A program made the position numbers and the translations under genes. From JANQOH01 sp965201115 (GTDB lineage Bacteria > Pseudomonadota > Alphaproteobacteria > UBA7887), in NCBI GenBank assembly GCA_965201115.1, contig OZ241745.1, forward strand, positions 1 through 64,000: a stretch of 64,000 nucleotides of DNA, in the 5' to 3' direction. The notes beneath the pieces are model-generated. The model was not told where the DNA came from, searched no databases, and saw only the letters and a list, made by a program, of their open reading frames with translations. Numbering within the stretch: the stretch's first letter is position 1; the number at the start of each line of letters is the position of its first letter. Of the stretch, positions 24,023-32,452 are shown one piece after another.

Positions 24023-24691
24023 GTGCTCGGCCTGCTGAAAACCCTTTCGGAGCTGATGCGCGGCAAGCCCCTGGTGTGCCGGCAGGTCTTGCTGCGCCCG
24101 CCGACGCGCCCCGACTGGCGGGAATGGGCGGAGCTGCGCGGGGCGAGCCGCGCGTGGCTCAAGCCGTGGGAGCCGGCATGGGAAGGCGACGAACTGTCGC
24201 GGCGCACATTCATGCGGCGCCTGCGCGCGCACGCCATGAACAGCCAGACCGACCGGGGATACGCCTTTCTGATATTCGAGCGCCGCGGCGGCGCGCTGGT
24301 CGGCGGCGCGTCGGTCGGCCATGTGCGCCGCGGCGCCGCCCGCAGCGCGACGCTCGGCTACTGGATCGGCCAGCCCCATGCGGGGCGCGGCTACATGACC
24401 GACGCGCTGTCGTGCCTGATGCCTTTCGCGTTCGACCGGCTGGCGCTGCACCGCCTGACGGCGGCGGTGGCGATGGGCAACGCGGCGAGCCGGCGGGTGC
24501 TCGAAAAGGTGGGGTTCACCGCGGAAGGCGTCGCGCGGAAATACATGCAGATCGACGGCGAATGGCGCGACCACGAGATCTACGGCATGCTGAGCACCGA
24601 CGAGCGCCCCACGGCGGTCGAGGCGGTCGGCCGCGCGCCGCGGCGGCTTCGCGCGCGCCGCGGTTTCGCGCGCCAGCCGATTACGCCGTAA
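24023..24691 (+). CDS. GNAT-family N-acetyltransferase (RimJ-like)
   Basis: A 222-aa protein with a GTG start 3 bp after the TusA stop. The fold is recognisable from VLLRPPTRPDWREW near the N-terminus, LGYWIGQPHAGRGYMTDAL (the acetyl-CoA pyrophosphate loop, ~115-133), LHRLTAAVAMGNAASRRVLEKVGFTAEG and the ending DGEWRDHEIYGML. These are the marks of the RimJ/RimL group, which acetylates N-termini of ribosomal or other proteins. A basic tail of ~25 residues follows the domain. The substrate is unknown. Confidence 0.9.
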   Translation: MLGLLKTLSELMRGKPLVCRQVLLRPPTRPDWREWAELRGASRAWLKPWEPAWEGDELSRRTFMRRLRAHAMNSQTDRGYAFLIFERRGGALVGGASVGHVRRGAARSATLGYWIGQPHAGRGYMTDALSCLMPFAFDRLALHRLTAAVAMGNAASRRVLEKVGFTAEGVARKYMQIDGEWRDHEIYGMLSTDERPTAVEAVGRAPRRLRARRGFARQPITP

Positions 24692-24754
24692 GCGAGGATT
24701 CGCGGCTTGCCGCGCGGAGCGCCGGTATTCGACTCCCCGCGCGCGGGGCGCTCA

Positions 24755-24925
24755 GAGTCTGTACCGGAATTCGGCAGCTATCGGTATGGACAGGGACCGG
24801 TGGGCATCTTGTCCGCTCGCGCTTTCCTGCCGACGCCGCGCCCTGCGGAAATGTGCGGGCGGGGACGCCCGCGCACCCAGGCCCCGCCTTCGGCGGGGCA
24901 AGCATTTCGGTACAGACACTCAGGC
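24755..24925 (+). repeat. Family A REP-like element with GTCTGTAC-type flanks
   Basis: The core at 24840-24910 has TGTGCGGGCGGGGACGCCCG and CCGCCTTCGGCGGGG and ends in GCAAGCATTTCGGTACAGAC (~24899-24918). Upstream at 24757 is GTCTGTACCGGAATTCGG, so inverted GTCTGTAC/GTACAGAC sequences frame the block. The same 3' end occurs at ~14965-14984 and, diverged, at ~6413-6432. It fills the gap between the convergent GNAT and yqgE genes. Confidence 0.7.
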
Positions 24926-25498
24926 GTGGCCGGCCTCGCCCGACAGAAGCGCCGGATCGACGCCGACCTTGCCTATGGCGCGGCGCCATTTGTCGCCGTG
25001 GTCGCGCCCGAACACCAGTTCGGGGTCGGCGCCGACGCTGAGCCAGCCGTTGTTTTGGAACTCGGCGTCGAGCTGGCCCGGCGCCCAACCGGCGTAGCCG
25101 AGCGCGAAAATCGCGCGCTCGGGCCCCGCGCCGCGCGCTATCGAGCGCAGGACGTCGACGGTCGTCGTCACCGCGAACCCGTCGTCGACGCGCATCGTCG
25201 CGTCGGTCATGTAGTCCGGCGTGTGGAGCACGAAGCCCCGCGCCGATTCGACCGGCCCGCCGAAATGCACCTGTACGCGGTCGTCGATTCCGTCGCCCTC
25301 GAACCCGAAATCCATCTGCTTCAGGATGTAGGTGAACTTGAGCGAGTCCACGAGCTTGTTGACCACAAGCCCCATCGCGCCGTCGGCATTGTGCGCGCAC
25401 ATGAACACCACGCTGTGCGCGAACCGCGGGTCGGCCATCCGCGGCATGGCCACGAGCAGCTGCCCGCCGAGATAGCCGTCCTGTTTTTCCGTCGCCAT
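24920..25498 (-). CDS. YqgE/AlgH family protein
   Basis: A 192-aa protein of the UPF0301/DUF179 family. Features: GGQLLVAMPRMADPRFAHSVVFMCAHN near the N-terminus, GAMGLVVNK, the VHFGGPVESARGFVLH core, and the ending FALGYAGWAPGQLDAEFQNNGWL. The family is conserved in proteobacteria; its molecular role is not settled (AlgH was linked to alginate regulation in Pseudomonas). It is transcribed alone and diverges from the DsbD-like gene. Confidence 0.92.
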   Translation of the reverse strand: MATEKQDGYLGGQLLVAMPRMADPRFAHSVVFMCAHNADGAMGLVVNKLVDSLKFTYILKQMDFGFEGDGIDDRVQVHFGGPVESARGFVLHTPDYMTDATMRVDDGFAVTTTVDVLRSIARGAGPERAIFALGYAGWAPGQLDAEFQNNGWLSVGADPELVFGRDHGDKWRRAIGKVGVDPALLSGEAGHA

Positions 25499-25616
25499 GG
25501 CCCGGGTATAACCGGGCGCGCGGCCCGTGGCAAGCGCGGCGCGGCGCCGGCGGGGGGCGCGCGAACACGGTCGCGCCGGCGCCCCGCGCGGACCGGATTT
25601 GCGCTATGGTAACGGC

Positions 25617-27737
25617 ATGACGGTCGGCTTCCGCATGGGCCGCGCCGCCGCCGCGGCGTTCCTCGCGTATTTGCCGTGGTGCGCGGGGGCGTTCGCGGCG
25701 TCGAGCGAATGGGCGGTTAACGACGCCGGCCGGGCCCGGCTGGTGTCGGCGGCGGCGGCGGTCGGGGATGCGCCCGCGTTGCGCCTCGGCCTGCAATTCC
25801 AGCTCGACGACGGGTGGAAGATCTACTGGCGCAGCCCCGGCGATTCCGGTTCGCCGCCGCGGCCCGATTTCGGCGCGTCGGAAAACGTCGCCCGTGTCGA
25901 TGTCGCGTGGCCCGCGCCGCAACGGTTCCACGAATTTGCCGGGCTTGAGACCGCGGGCTATGCCGGCGGGACGCTTCTGCCGCTGAGCGTGCGGCCCGAA
26001 CGGCCCGGCGAGCCGGTGCGCGTGCGCGCCACGGTTCCCTACCAGGCGTGCGACCCCCGGACATGCGTGCCTTTCGTCGCCGAGCTGGCGCTGGATTTGC
26101 CCGCGGGCGAAGCGGCGGCGACTCCCTTCGCCCAATCGATCGAGCGCCACGCGGCGCGCGTGCCGGGGCCGCCCGAAGCCGCGGGGGTAGAGGGCGTATC
26201 GGTCCGTGCGATGGGCGCGCCGCCGGACGAACGCATCGAGGTAACGCTGCGGTCGCCGATACCGTTCGCGGCGCCCGAGCTGTTCGTCGAGGCGCCGGAG
26301 GGCTTTCGCGTCGCGGCGGGCGCGGCGGCGCTGGAGGAGGGCGGCAGGCTCGTCCGCATCGCCGCGCCGGTGGAGGCGCGCGGCGGCCTCGGGCTGGCCG
26401 GACGGCCCGCGGCGTTTACGGTCGTCGATGGAAACCGGGCCTTCGAGTTTTCCGCCGCGCCGGCGCGCGCGGCGGCGGCGCCCGCCCCCATCCCGGCCGG
26501 CGCCCCCGCGATTATCGCGCGCCCGTTCGCCCTCATGCTCGGCATCGCCCTGCTCGGCGGGCTCGTGCTCAACCTCATGCCGTGCGTTTTGCCGGTTCTG
26601 TCTCTGAAACTGCTCGGCGCGATCGGGCATGGCGGGAGCGCGCCGGGGGCGGTGCGCCTGGGCTTCGCGGCCTCGGCCGCCGGGATCGTCGCATCGTTTC
26701 TCGTTCTCGCAGCGGCGGCGGCGGGCGCGAAACTCGCCGGCGGCGCGGTGGGGTGGGGAATCCAGTTCCAGCAACCGGGGTTTTTGATCTTCCTGCTGCT
26801 CGTGCTGTGCCTGTTTGCATACAACCTGTTCGGCCTGTTCGAGGTCCCGCTTCCGGGCTGGGCGGGCGCGGCGGCGCATGGCGGCGGCGGGCCGGCGGGG
26901 CATTTCGCCGCGGGCGCGTTCGCGACGCTGCTCGCCACGCCGTGTTCGGCGCCGTTTCTCGGCACGGCGGTGAGTTTCGCGCTGAGCCGGGGGCCGGCGG
27001 AGATTTTCGCGGTGTTCGCGGCGCTCGGCGCCGGGATGGCGGCGCCGTATCTGGCGGTCGCCGCCTTTCCGCGCGCGGTCGCGTGGCTGCCGCGGCCGGG
27101 CCGCTGGATGACGCGGGTGAAGGCGGCGCTCGGCGCGGCGCTGCTGGGGACCGCAATCTGGCTGCTCTTCGTGCTGGCGGCGCTGGTTCCGCCGGCGGCC
27201 GTGCTCGCCGCGGGCGCGGCGGCGGCTCTCATGGCGCCGGCCCTGTGGCTTGCGCGGCGCGGCGGGCGGACGTTGCGGGCGGCGGGCGCGGCGGCGCTCG
27301 CGGCGCTCGCCGCGGCGGCCTTCGCCGCGCCGCTGCTTGCGCCGAAGGCGCTTCCCGCGGTCGCCGCCTCGCCCGGCGCGCCCGGCGGAGACGGGCACTG
27401 GCGGCCCTTCGAGGCCGGCGCGCTGCGCGCCGCGGTGGCCCAGGGCAAGACCGTGTTCGTGGACGTCACCGCCGATTGGTGCGTCACATGCAAGGTAAAC
27501 AAGCTGCTGGTGCTGGACGCCGAGCCGGTGCGCGGCCGCCTGGGCGATTCGGCGGTGGTGGCCATGCGCGCCGACTGGACGCGGCCGAACCCCGGGATCG
27601 CGGCCTATCTGGGGAGTTTCGGCAAGTTCGGGATACCGTTCAACGCGGTGTACGGCCCGTCGGCCCCGGAGGGCATCGTGCTGCCCGAACTGCTGCGCGC
27701 CGACGCCGTGCTCGACGCCATCGACCGCGCGGGATAA
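25617..27737 (+). CDS. DsbD/ScsB-like protein-disulfide reductase
   Basis: A 706-aa membrane protein carrying electrons from cytoplasm to periplasm. A signal peptide (~1-28) is followed by a periplasmic DsbD-alpha-like domain with the paired cysteines in ACDPRTCVPF. A polytopic core (~300-590) carries the redox cysteines C323 (NLMPCVLPV) and C443 (TPCSAPFLG). The thioredoxin-like C-terminal domain has WCVTCK (C622, C625). All three cysteine pairs of the relay are present. It keeps periplasmic thiols reduced, for example for cytochrome c maturation or copper tolerance. The peroxiredoxin gene follows on the same strand after 89 bp containing a hairpin. Confidence 0.9.
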   Translation: MTVGFRMGRAAAAAFLAYLPWCAGAFAASSEWAVNDAGRARLVSAAAAVGDAPALRLGLQFQLDDGWKIYWRSPGDSGSPPRPDFGASENVARVDVAWPAPQRFHEFAGLETAGYAGGTLLPLSVRPERPGEPVRVRATVPYQACDPRTCVPFVAELALDLPAGEAAATPFAQSIERHAARVPGPPEAAGVEGVSVRAMGAPPDERIEVTLRSPIPFAAPELFVEAPEGFRVAAGAAALEEGGRLVRIAAPVEARGGLGLAGRPAAFTVVDGNRAFEFSAAPARAAAAPAPIPAGAPAIIARPFALMLGIALLGGLVLNLMPCVLPVLSLKLLGAIGHGGSAPGAVRLGFAASAAGIVASFLVLAAAAAGAKLAGGAVGWGIQFQQPGFLIFLLLVLCLFAYNLFGLFEVPLPGWAGAAAHGGGGPAGHFAAGAFATLLATPCSAPFLGTAVSFALSRGPAEIFAVFAALGAGMAAPYLAVAAFPRAVAWLPRPGRWMTRVKAALGAALLGTAIWLLFVLAALVPPAAVLAAGAAAALMAPALWLARRGGRTLRAAGAAALAALAAAAFAAPLLAPKALPAVAASPGAPGGDGHWRPFEAGALRAAVAQGKTVFVDVTADWCVTCKVNKLLVLDAEPVRGRLGDSAVVAMRADWTRPNPGIAAYLGSFGKFGIPFNAVYGPSAPEGIVLPELLRADAVLDAIDRAG

Positions 27738-27749
27738 GGCGGGATTTCC

Positions 27750-27770
27750 CTTTCGCGCGCGGCGCGAAAG
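27750..27770 (+). terminator. Perfect hairpin after the DsbD-like gene
   Basis: CTTTCGCGC and GCGCGAAAG form a 9-bp stem with a 3-base loop, starting 12 bp after the stop. No T-run follows, so termination is uncertain; it may attenuate read-through into the peroxiredoxin gene. Confidence 0.4.
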
Positions 27771-27826
27771 CATGTATGTACGGGGCGGCGGCGCGGAGCC
27801 GCGGCGAGCGAGGGAGACAGAACGAC

Positions 27827-28309
27827 ATGGCGATCAAGGTCGGTGACAAGGCGCCGAACATCGCGCTGCGGCGCATGGGCGGCGACGGTATCGAGGAAGT
27901 GGAGACGGGCGCGCTTCTGGCGGGCAAGAAGGCGGTGATATTCGGCCTGCCGGGCGCGTTCACGCCGACCTGTTCGGCGCAGCACGTTCCGGGCTATGTG
28001 CAGAACGCCGAGGCGCTGCGCGCCAAGGGGATCGACACGATCGCCTGCGTGTCGGTCAACGACGCCTTCGTAATGAACGCCTGGGGCAAGGACCTCGGCG
28101 TCGGCGGCGCCGTGGAGATGCTGGGCGACGGCAACGGCGATTTCGCCGCCGCGCTCGGGCTGGAGCTCGACGCGCGCGGCTTCGGCATGGGCAAGCGGTC
28201 GCAGCGCTACGCGATGGTGCTCGACGACGGCGTGGTGACGCATCTCGCGGTCGAGGACGGGCCGGGGCTGAACGTCTCGGCGGCGGAAAAGATTCTCGCC
28301 CAGCTATAG
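27827..28309 (+). CDS. Peroxiredoxin (Prx5/redoxin type)
   Basis: A 160-aa thiol peroxidase. The peroxidatic cysteine is C49 in PGAFTPTCS, the Prx5 form of PxxxT/SxxC. ACVSVNDAFVMNAWG and the ALGLELDARGFGMGKRSQRYAMVLDDG block are typical of the group, which reduces H2O2 and alkyl peroxides using glutathione/glutaredoxin or thioredoxin. Start ATG is preceded by GAGGGAGA. The 3' end overlaps rnhA by 6 bp on the opposite strand. Confidence 0.93.
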   Translation: MAIKVGDKAPNIALRRMGGDGIEEVETGALLAGKKAVIFGLPGAFTPTCSAQHVPGYVQNAEALRAKGIDTIACVSVNDAFVMNAWGKDLGVGGAVEMLGDGNGDFAAALGLELDARGFGMGKRSQRYAMVLDDGVVTHLAVEDGPGLNVSAAEKILAQL

Positions 28310-28789
28310 CGGGGTTTCCGCGGCCGCGCGCGCCGCGGCCCGGGCGAGGCGATCGACGCGCTCGTTTTCCGGGCAGCCCGCGTGGCCGCGGACCCATATC
28401 CACTCCACCGTGTGGCGCTGTGCGGCGCCGTCCAGCGCGCGCCACAGATCGGCGTTGCGCACGGGCTTGCGCGCGGCGGTGCGCCAGCCGTTGGCTTTCC
28501 AGCGCGGAAGCCAGCTGCGGATGCCGTCGGCCACATAGCGCGAGTCGGTATAAACCCGCGCCCGCGAGGGCTGCTCGAGCGCCTCGAGCGCGCGGATGGC
28601 GGCGATCAGCTCCATGCGGTTGTTGGTGGTGAGCGCCTCGCCGCCCTCGATCTCCGTTTCCGCCGCGCCGCGGCGCAGCAGCGCGGCCCAGCCGCCGGGG
28701 CCGGGATTGCCGAGGCAGGCGCCGTCGGTGAAGATCTCGACCGTCGGCGCGGTCGCCGGAGCGGCGGTTTGCGCGTCGCGCGCGGCCAT
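28304..28789 (-). CDS. rnhA: Ribonuclease HI
   Basis: A 161-aa enzyme with the complete catalytic set: Asp in IFTDGACLGNPGPGGW, Glu in NNRMELIAAIRALE, Asp in VYTDSRYV and Asp in ENERVDRLARAAA. It cleaves RNA in RNA/DNA hybrids. A short Ala/Thr leader precedes the fold; start ATG 28789 lies just after the thrB stop, and thrB-rnhA pairing is usual in alphaproteobacteria. Confidence 0.94.
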   Translation of the reverse strand: MAARDAQTAAPATAPTVEIFTDGACLGNPGPGGWAALLRRGAAETEIEGGEALTTNNRMELIAAIRALEALEQPSRARVYTDSRYVADGIRSWLPRWKANGWRTAARKPVRNADLWRALDGAAQRHTVEWIWVRGHAGCPENERVDRLARAAARAAAETPL

Positions 28790-28790
28790 G

Positions 28791-29753
28791 TCAATCGAGC
28801 CCATAGGCGCCGGGGCCGTTCGCGCCGCGGTGGAAACGCAGCTTGCGCCAGTATTCCAGCGGATCCTTCGGCGCGCCGAGCGCCCCGGGGGACGGATGCA
28901 GCCAGTCGTGCAGGCGCGTGAGCAGAAAGCGCGCCGCCGCGCCGCGGCAGAGCAACGGCAGCGACTCGATCTCGCCCTGCGCAAGCGGACGCCGCTTGCG
29001 GTAGGCGGCAAGCAGCCGCCGCGCCTTGGTCACGTTGAACTCCCCGTCGGGTTCGAAGCACCAGGCATTCAGGCAGATGGCGAGGTCCCAGGCGAAGGCG
29101 TCGGCGCAGGCGAAGTAAAAGTCGATAATCCCGCTCAGCGCGTCGCCGCTGAAGAACGCATTGTCGGGGAAAAGATCGGCGTGGACAATGCCGCCCGGCA
29201 GGCCGGCGGGCCAGTTGCGCTCGAGAAACGCGATTTCCGCGCCCAACGCCTCGGCGAGGCCCGGCTCCGCTTCGTGGGCGCGATCGGCGCACGAGTCCAG
29301 CAGCGCCCGAAAGCCCGCCACGGAAAGGTCGTTGGCGCGCGACGCGGGGTAGTCCAGCCCCGCCAGGTGGAGTTCCGCCAGCGCGGCGCCCAGCGCGCGG
29401 CAATGGCCGGGCCATATGCGCCGCGGCCATACGCCCTCGAGGAACGCGACGATGGCCGCCGGGCGGTTCGAGAGCTCGTGCAAAACTTCTCCGCCGCGCG
29501 CGGCGACAGGCGTGGGGCAGGGAATCCCGCGCGCCGACAGATGGCGCATGAGGCCGAGGAAAAACGGCAGATCCCGCCGCCGCACGCGCTTTTCGTATAG
29601 CGTGAGGATGTAACGCCCGCGCTCGGTGAGCAGAAGGTAGTTCGAGTTCTCCACGCCCTCGGCGATGCCGATTACCGAAACGAGCGCGCCGAGATCGTAG
29701 TTCTCGAGCAGGCCGCGGAGTTCGGCGTCGGCGATTTCGGTATAGACCGCCAC
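28791..29753 (-). CDS. thrB: Homoserine kinase (aminoglycoside-phosphotransferase fold)
   Basis: A 320-aa kinase phosphorylating homoserine for threonine synthesis. The start MAVYTEIADAELRGLL and GIAEGVENSNYLL are characteristic of the proteobacterial ThrB of the APH fold. The catalytic loop is GIVHADLFPDNAFF and the metal-binding Asp is in GIIDFYFACAD. It runs directly into rnhA (stop at 28791, next start at 28789). Its substrate partner enzyme ThrC is encoded at 21076-22473. Confidence 0.94.
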   Translation of the reverse strand: MAVYTEIADAELRGLLENYDLGALVSVIGIAEGVENSNYLLLTERGRYILTLYEKRVRRRDLPFFLGLMRHLSARGIPCPTPVAARGGEVLHELSNRPAAIVAFLEGVWPRRIWPGHCRALGAALAELHLAGLDYPASRANDLSVAGFRALLDSCADRAHEAEPGLAEALGAEIAFLERNWPAGLPGGIVHADLFPDNAFFSGDALSGIIDFYFACADAFAWDLAICLNAWCFEPDGEFNVTKARRLLAAYRKRRPLAQGEIESLPLLCRGAAARFLLTRLHDWLHPSPGALGAPKDPLEYWRKLRFHRGANGPGAYGLD

Positions 29754-29763
29754 GCGGCGCGGT

Positions 29764-30297
29764 CTAGCGCAGGGCGCGCGTCAGCGAGCGGTCGATAACG
29801 CCGGTGGCGGCGAGCCCGGAATCGCGCTGGAACCGGCGAATCGCCGAGCGGGTCTTCGGCCCGGCGAGACCGTCTATGGCGCCGTCGTAATAGCCGCGGG
29901 CGGCGAGGAGGCGCTGGATTTCGGCTATGCCAGCGGGGCCGGAGCCGGGGCGCGGAGCGGAAAACTTCATGTAATCCAGCAGTTCGCGGCTGGCGCGCCC
30001 GGTCTCGCGCAAACCGGCGGCGCGCTGATAGGCGCTTATGGCCCGCCGCGTGCGCGGCCCCTCGACGCCGTCCGCCGCGCCCGGAGAGTAGCCCAGCGCA
30101 GCGAGCTCGCGCTGGATCGCGCGCACATAGGCGCGGCCCATGACCGGCGACATCCGATCGACGGTGGTTTCGTGCGCCTGGGGGGCGGCGACATAGGGCT
30201 CGATCGCGGGCTGCTGCGCGGCGGCCGGCGCGCCGGCGGCGGCCGCGAAAAGAGCGGCGAAAAGCATGGCGAACAGCGCCGCCGCGGCGCGCGTCAT
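29764..30297 (-). CDS. Secreted protein with two peptidoglycan-binding domains
   Basis: A 177-aa protein. Signal peptide ~1-33 (LFAMLFAALFAAAAGAPAAA). Two PG_binding_1 three-helix units follow: one around VRAIQRELAALGYSPGAADGVEGPRTRRAISAYQ and one around IAEIQRLLAARGYYDGAIDGLAGPKTRSAIRRFQ. The C-terminus is short with no enzyme domain, so it is a pure cell-wall-binding protein. The ATG at 30297 overlaps the SDR stop (ATGA), which fixes the start; an ATG four codons earlier is less likely. Confidence 0.88.
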   Translation of the reverse strand: MTRAAAALFAMLFAALFAAAAGAPAAAQQPAIEPYVAAPQAHETTVDRMSPVMGRAYVRAIQRELAALGYSPGAADGVEGPRTRRAISAYQRAAGLRETGRASRELLDYMKFSAPRPGSGPAGIAEIQRLLAARGYYDGAIDGLAGPKTRSAIRRFQRDSGLAATGVIDRSLTRALR

Positions 30298-31073
30298 ATC
30301 GCCAGCCATCCGCAATCCACCGGGAGCAGGATGCCCGTGACCGCCGACGAGGCCGGCGAGGCGAGATAGAGAATCGCGCCGGCCATTTCCTCGGGCCTGG
30401 CGAAACGGCCCATCGGCGTGCGGTCCTCGAGCCACGCCTGGACCTCGGGGTTTTCGCGCAGTGGCCGGGTGAGATCGGTTTCCGCGAAGGTGGGCGCGAT
30501 GGCGTTGACGCGCACGCCGCGGCGCCCCCACTCCGCCGCCAGCGAACGGGTCATGTTGACAAGCGCGCCCTTGGTCGCGTGATACGACATGTTGGGAAAA
30601 TAACCGCCGCCGGTGACGCCCATGATCGACGCGATATTGACGACCGCGCCCCGGCCGGTGGGCAGCATGTAGCGCGCCGCCGCGCGCGTGCAGAGAAACG
30701 CCGAAGTCTGGTTGACGCGGACGATGAAATCCCATGTTTCGAGCGACAGCGTCTCGGCCGACTCGCGGCGCGCGGTTCCGGCGTTGTTGACAAGGATATC
30801 GAGGCCGCCGAAGGCCTCCCCGATTTCGCCGAAAACGCGCTCCACCCGGTCTTCCGCGCCGACGTCGCAGACCCAAGCCTGCGCGCCGCCGCCGATTTCG
30901 GCGGCCGTGCGCCCCGCGGTTTCGCCGTCGATGTCGAGCACGGCAACGCGCGCGCCGGCCTCGGCCAGCGCCCGGCACGCCACGCGCCCGATGCCCCTGC
31001 CGCCGCCGGTGACCGCCGCGCATTGGCCGTCGAGGCGGAATTGCGCCAATACCGAAAACCCGCCTTCGTTCAT
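30294..31073 (-). CDS. Short-chain dehydrogenase/reductase
   Basis: A 259-aa classical SDR with the NAD(P) motif TGGGRGIG (22-29), NNAG (96-99), catalytic Ser149 in NIASI, and YxxxK as Y164/K168 (SYHATKGA). The C-terminal NAIAPTFAETDLTRPL and LPVDCGW are typical of sugar- or polyol-oxidising members such as gluconate 5-dehydrogenase. Asp at the end of beta-2 (VLDIDG) suggests NAD preference. Neighbours are an RraA-like protein upstream and a cell-wall-binding protein downstream; the substrate is unknown. Confidence 0.92.
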   Translation of the reverse strand: MNEGGFSVLAQFRLDGQCAAVTGGGRGIGRVACRALAEAGARVAVLDIDGETAGRTAAEIGGGAQAWVCDVGAEDRVERVFGEIGEAFGGLDILVNNAGTARRESAETLSLETWDFIVRVNQTSAFLCTRAAARYMLPTGRGAVVNIASIMGVTGGGYFPNMSYHATKGALVNMTRSLAAEWGRRGVRVNAIAPTFAETDLTRPLRENPEVQAWLEDRTPMGRFARPEEMAGAILYLASPASSAVTGILLPVDCGWLAI

Positions 31074-31117
31074 TCGCGCCGCCTTTCCCCGTTGCCCCGC
31101 CGCCGCGCGGGCGGGCG

Positions 31118-31780
31118 TTAGAACTTGCCGAATCGGCGATAGGCCTCGCGCGGGTCCATGCCGGAAAGGATGGCGCCGCGCACCTTGTTTTCGTCGGCGA
31201 CGGCTGCTTCCGCGCGCGCGACCGCTTCCGCGGCGCGGGCGCGCGGCGCGATAACGACGCCGTCGCGGTCGGCGATGAGCCAGTCTCCGGTGGCGATATC
31301 GACCCCGCCGATTCGCACCGCGCCGCCCATTTCGCCGACGCGCCAGCGCCCGGCGATGTCGGCGGGGGTCGCGAACTTGCACCAGACGGGAAAGCCCAGT
31401 TTCTCGACAAGCGCGGCGTCGCGCGTTCCGCCGTCGACTACATAGCCCAGGACGCCGCGCGATTGCAGGGTTTCCGCCGACAATTCGCCCATAAGCGCGA
31501 TGGTGTCGTCATTGGCCTGGCAGACGGCGACATGGCCCGCGGGGGCGGCGGCGAGGAAGCCGGTCCACGCGCGGAGGCTTTCGTCGCGCCCCACCGCGGG
31601 GTCGCGCACGCCGGTCATCGTCCAAACAGGCCCGGCGAGGGCCGGGCCGGGCGCGAGCGGGCGGATCTCCGGCGGCAGCGCCTGGTTGGGAAGGCCCATG
31701 GCGCTCAGCGCGTCGTACACGATGCTCGCGTAGAGCTTTTGCAGGCGCGCGGCGAGGGGGTTTTCAGCGGTTTCGGTCAT
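31118..31780 (-). CDS. RraA-family protein (possible HMG/CHA-type aldolase)
   Basis: A 220-aa protein of the RraA/demethylmenaquinone-methyltransferase-like fold. It has YDALSAMGLPNQALPPEIRPL at the N-terminus, then GHVAVCQANDDTIALMGELSAETLQSRGVLGYVVDGGTRD. The R-D pair of GGTRD is the metal- and oxaloacetate-binding site of the aldolase members. WLIADRDGVVIAP is also typical. RraA itself inhibits RNase E, but proteins keeping G..R..D usually act as class II 4-hydroxy-4-methyl-2-oxoglutarate aldolases or oxaloacetate decarboxylases. The gene overlaps mmcB by 4 bp and precedes an SDR, which fits a catabolic role. Confidence 0.85.
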   Translation of the reverse strand: MTETAENPLAARLQKLYASIVYDALSAMGLPNQALPPEIRPLAPGPALAGPVWTMTGVRDPAVGRDESLRAWTGFLAAAPAGHVAVCQANDDTIALMGELSAETLQSRGVLGYVVDGGTRDAALVEKLGFPVWCKFATPADIAGRWRVGEMGGAVRIGGVDIATGDWLIADRDGVVIAPRARAAEAVARAEAAVADENKVRGAILSGMDPREAYRRFGKF

Positions 31781-32310
31781 GGTGCGGCCTCTTGCGCGCG
31801 GCGCAGGCGGGCGCAGGCCGCGTGCGCGAAAATCAGGGTCTGGCGCGCGCGGGCCGCCGCGGCCATGCGGCGCTCCGGCGCGCGGCGGGCGACCTCGCCG
31901 CCATGCGAATCCGCCACCGCCACGCCGGCCTCGCCGGGCAGGCGCGCAAGCGGAAAGCCGGGACCGACGGCGAAATAGAACCAGTCGCAGAACGGCAGGT
32001 ATTCCGGCCATTTGGCGTCGGCGCGCCAATCGGCCACGCCGGATTTCGCCTCCGCAACCGCGAAGCGCCCGCGCCGGTCGAGGCCTATCACATCCACGCG
32101 CCGCCCCGACGCAAGCCGCAACCCGGTGAGCGTGCGAAACCTCATCGCCTCGAACAACCGCGCCGCGCCGCGCACGATCCCCGCCGCCGGCACGGCCCGC
32201 GGCGCGGCGAGATCGGGCCGGCTGCCCGGAACCGCCCCCCGCGGCGCCCGCAACGGCGGCGCGGCCGGCGCGGGCAAGCCCGTCCCGGCAAGCGGAAGCG
32301 CGCGCTGCAC
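31777..32310 (-). CDS. mmcB: MmcB-family DNA repair protein (putative PD-(D/E)xK nuclease)
   Basis: A 177-aa protein. The conserved core runs from GIVRGAARLFEAMRFRTLTGLRL to the nuclease-like motif SGRRVDVIGLDRRGRFAVAEAKSG (D...ExK) and then WPEYLPFCDWFYFAV, which is the MmcB pattern. MmcB belongs to the alphaproteobacterial mitomycin-C/SOS damage response. The start is uncertain: GTG 32310 is preceded by GAGGG, whereas the earlier in-frame TTG at 32352 overlaps the coxIV gene. The first ~50 residues are Pro/Ala-rich. The 3' end overlaps the RraA-like start by 4 bp. Confidence 0.85.
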   Translation of the reverse strand: MQRALPLAGTGLPAPAAPPLRAPRGAVPGSRPDLAAPRAVPAAGIVRGAARLFEAMRFRTLTGLRLASGRRVDVIGLDRRGRFAVAEAKSGVADWRADAKWPEYLPFCDWFYFAVGPGFPLARLPGEAGVAVADSHGGEVARRAPERRMAAAARARQTLIFAHAACARLRRAQEAAP

Positions 32311-32323
32311 GGCGCCGCCGCCC

Positions 32324-32452
32324 TCAGGTGAGAAAGATCGCCATGAGCGCAAGCGTCGCCATGACGCCCGCCGTCGTCCAGGCAGACAGCTTCACGAACC
32401 GCCCCCACATCGACCGGCGTTCGTCGAGAAATTCGTCCGGGTCGTAACTCAT
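32324..32452 (-). CDS. Small aa3-type cytochrome c oxidase subunit IV
   Basis: A 42-aa ORF: ATG at 32450-32452 and TGA at 32324-32326. The protein begins MSYDPDEFLDERRSMWGRFV and continues into one membrane helix (about residues 17-41, KLSAWTTAGVMATLALMAIF). This is the layout of the small bacterial aa3 oxidase subunit IV of alphaproteobacteria, a single-helix subunit of the respiratory oxidase. It is often encoded away from the main cta operon, next to unrelated genes. It lies just upstream of mmcB on the same strand. Confidence 0.8.
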   Translation of the reverse strand: MSYDPDEFLDERRSMWGRFVKLSAWTTAGVMATLALMAIFLT

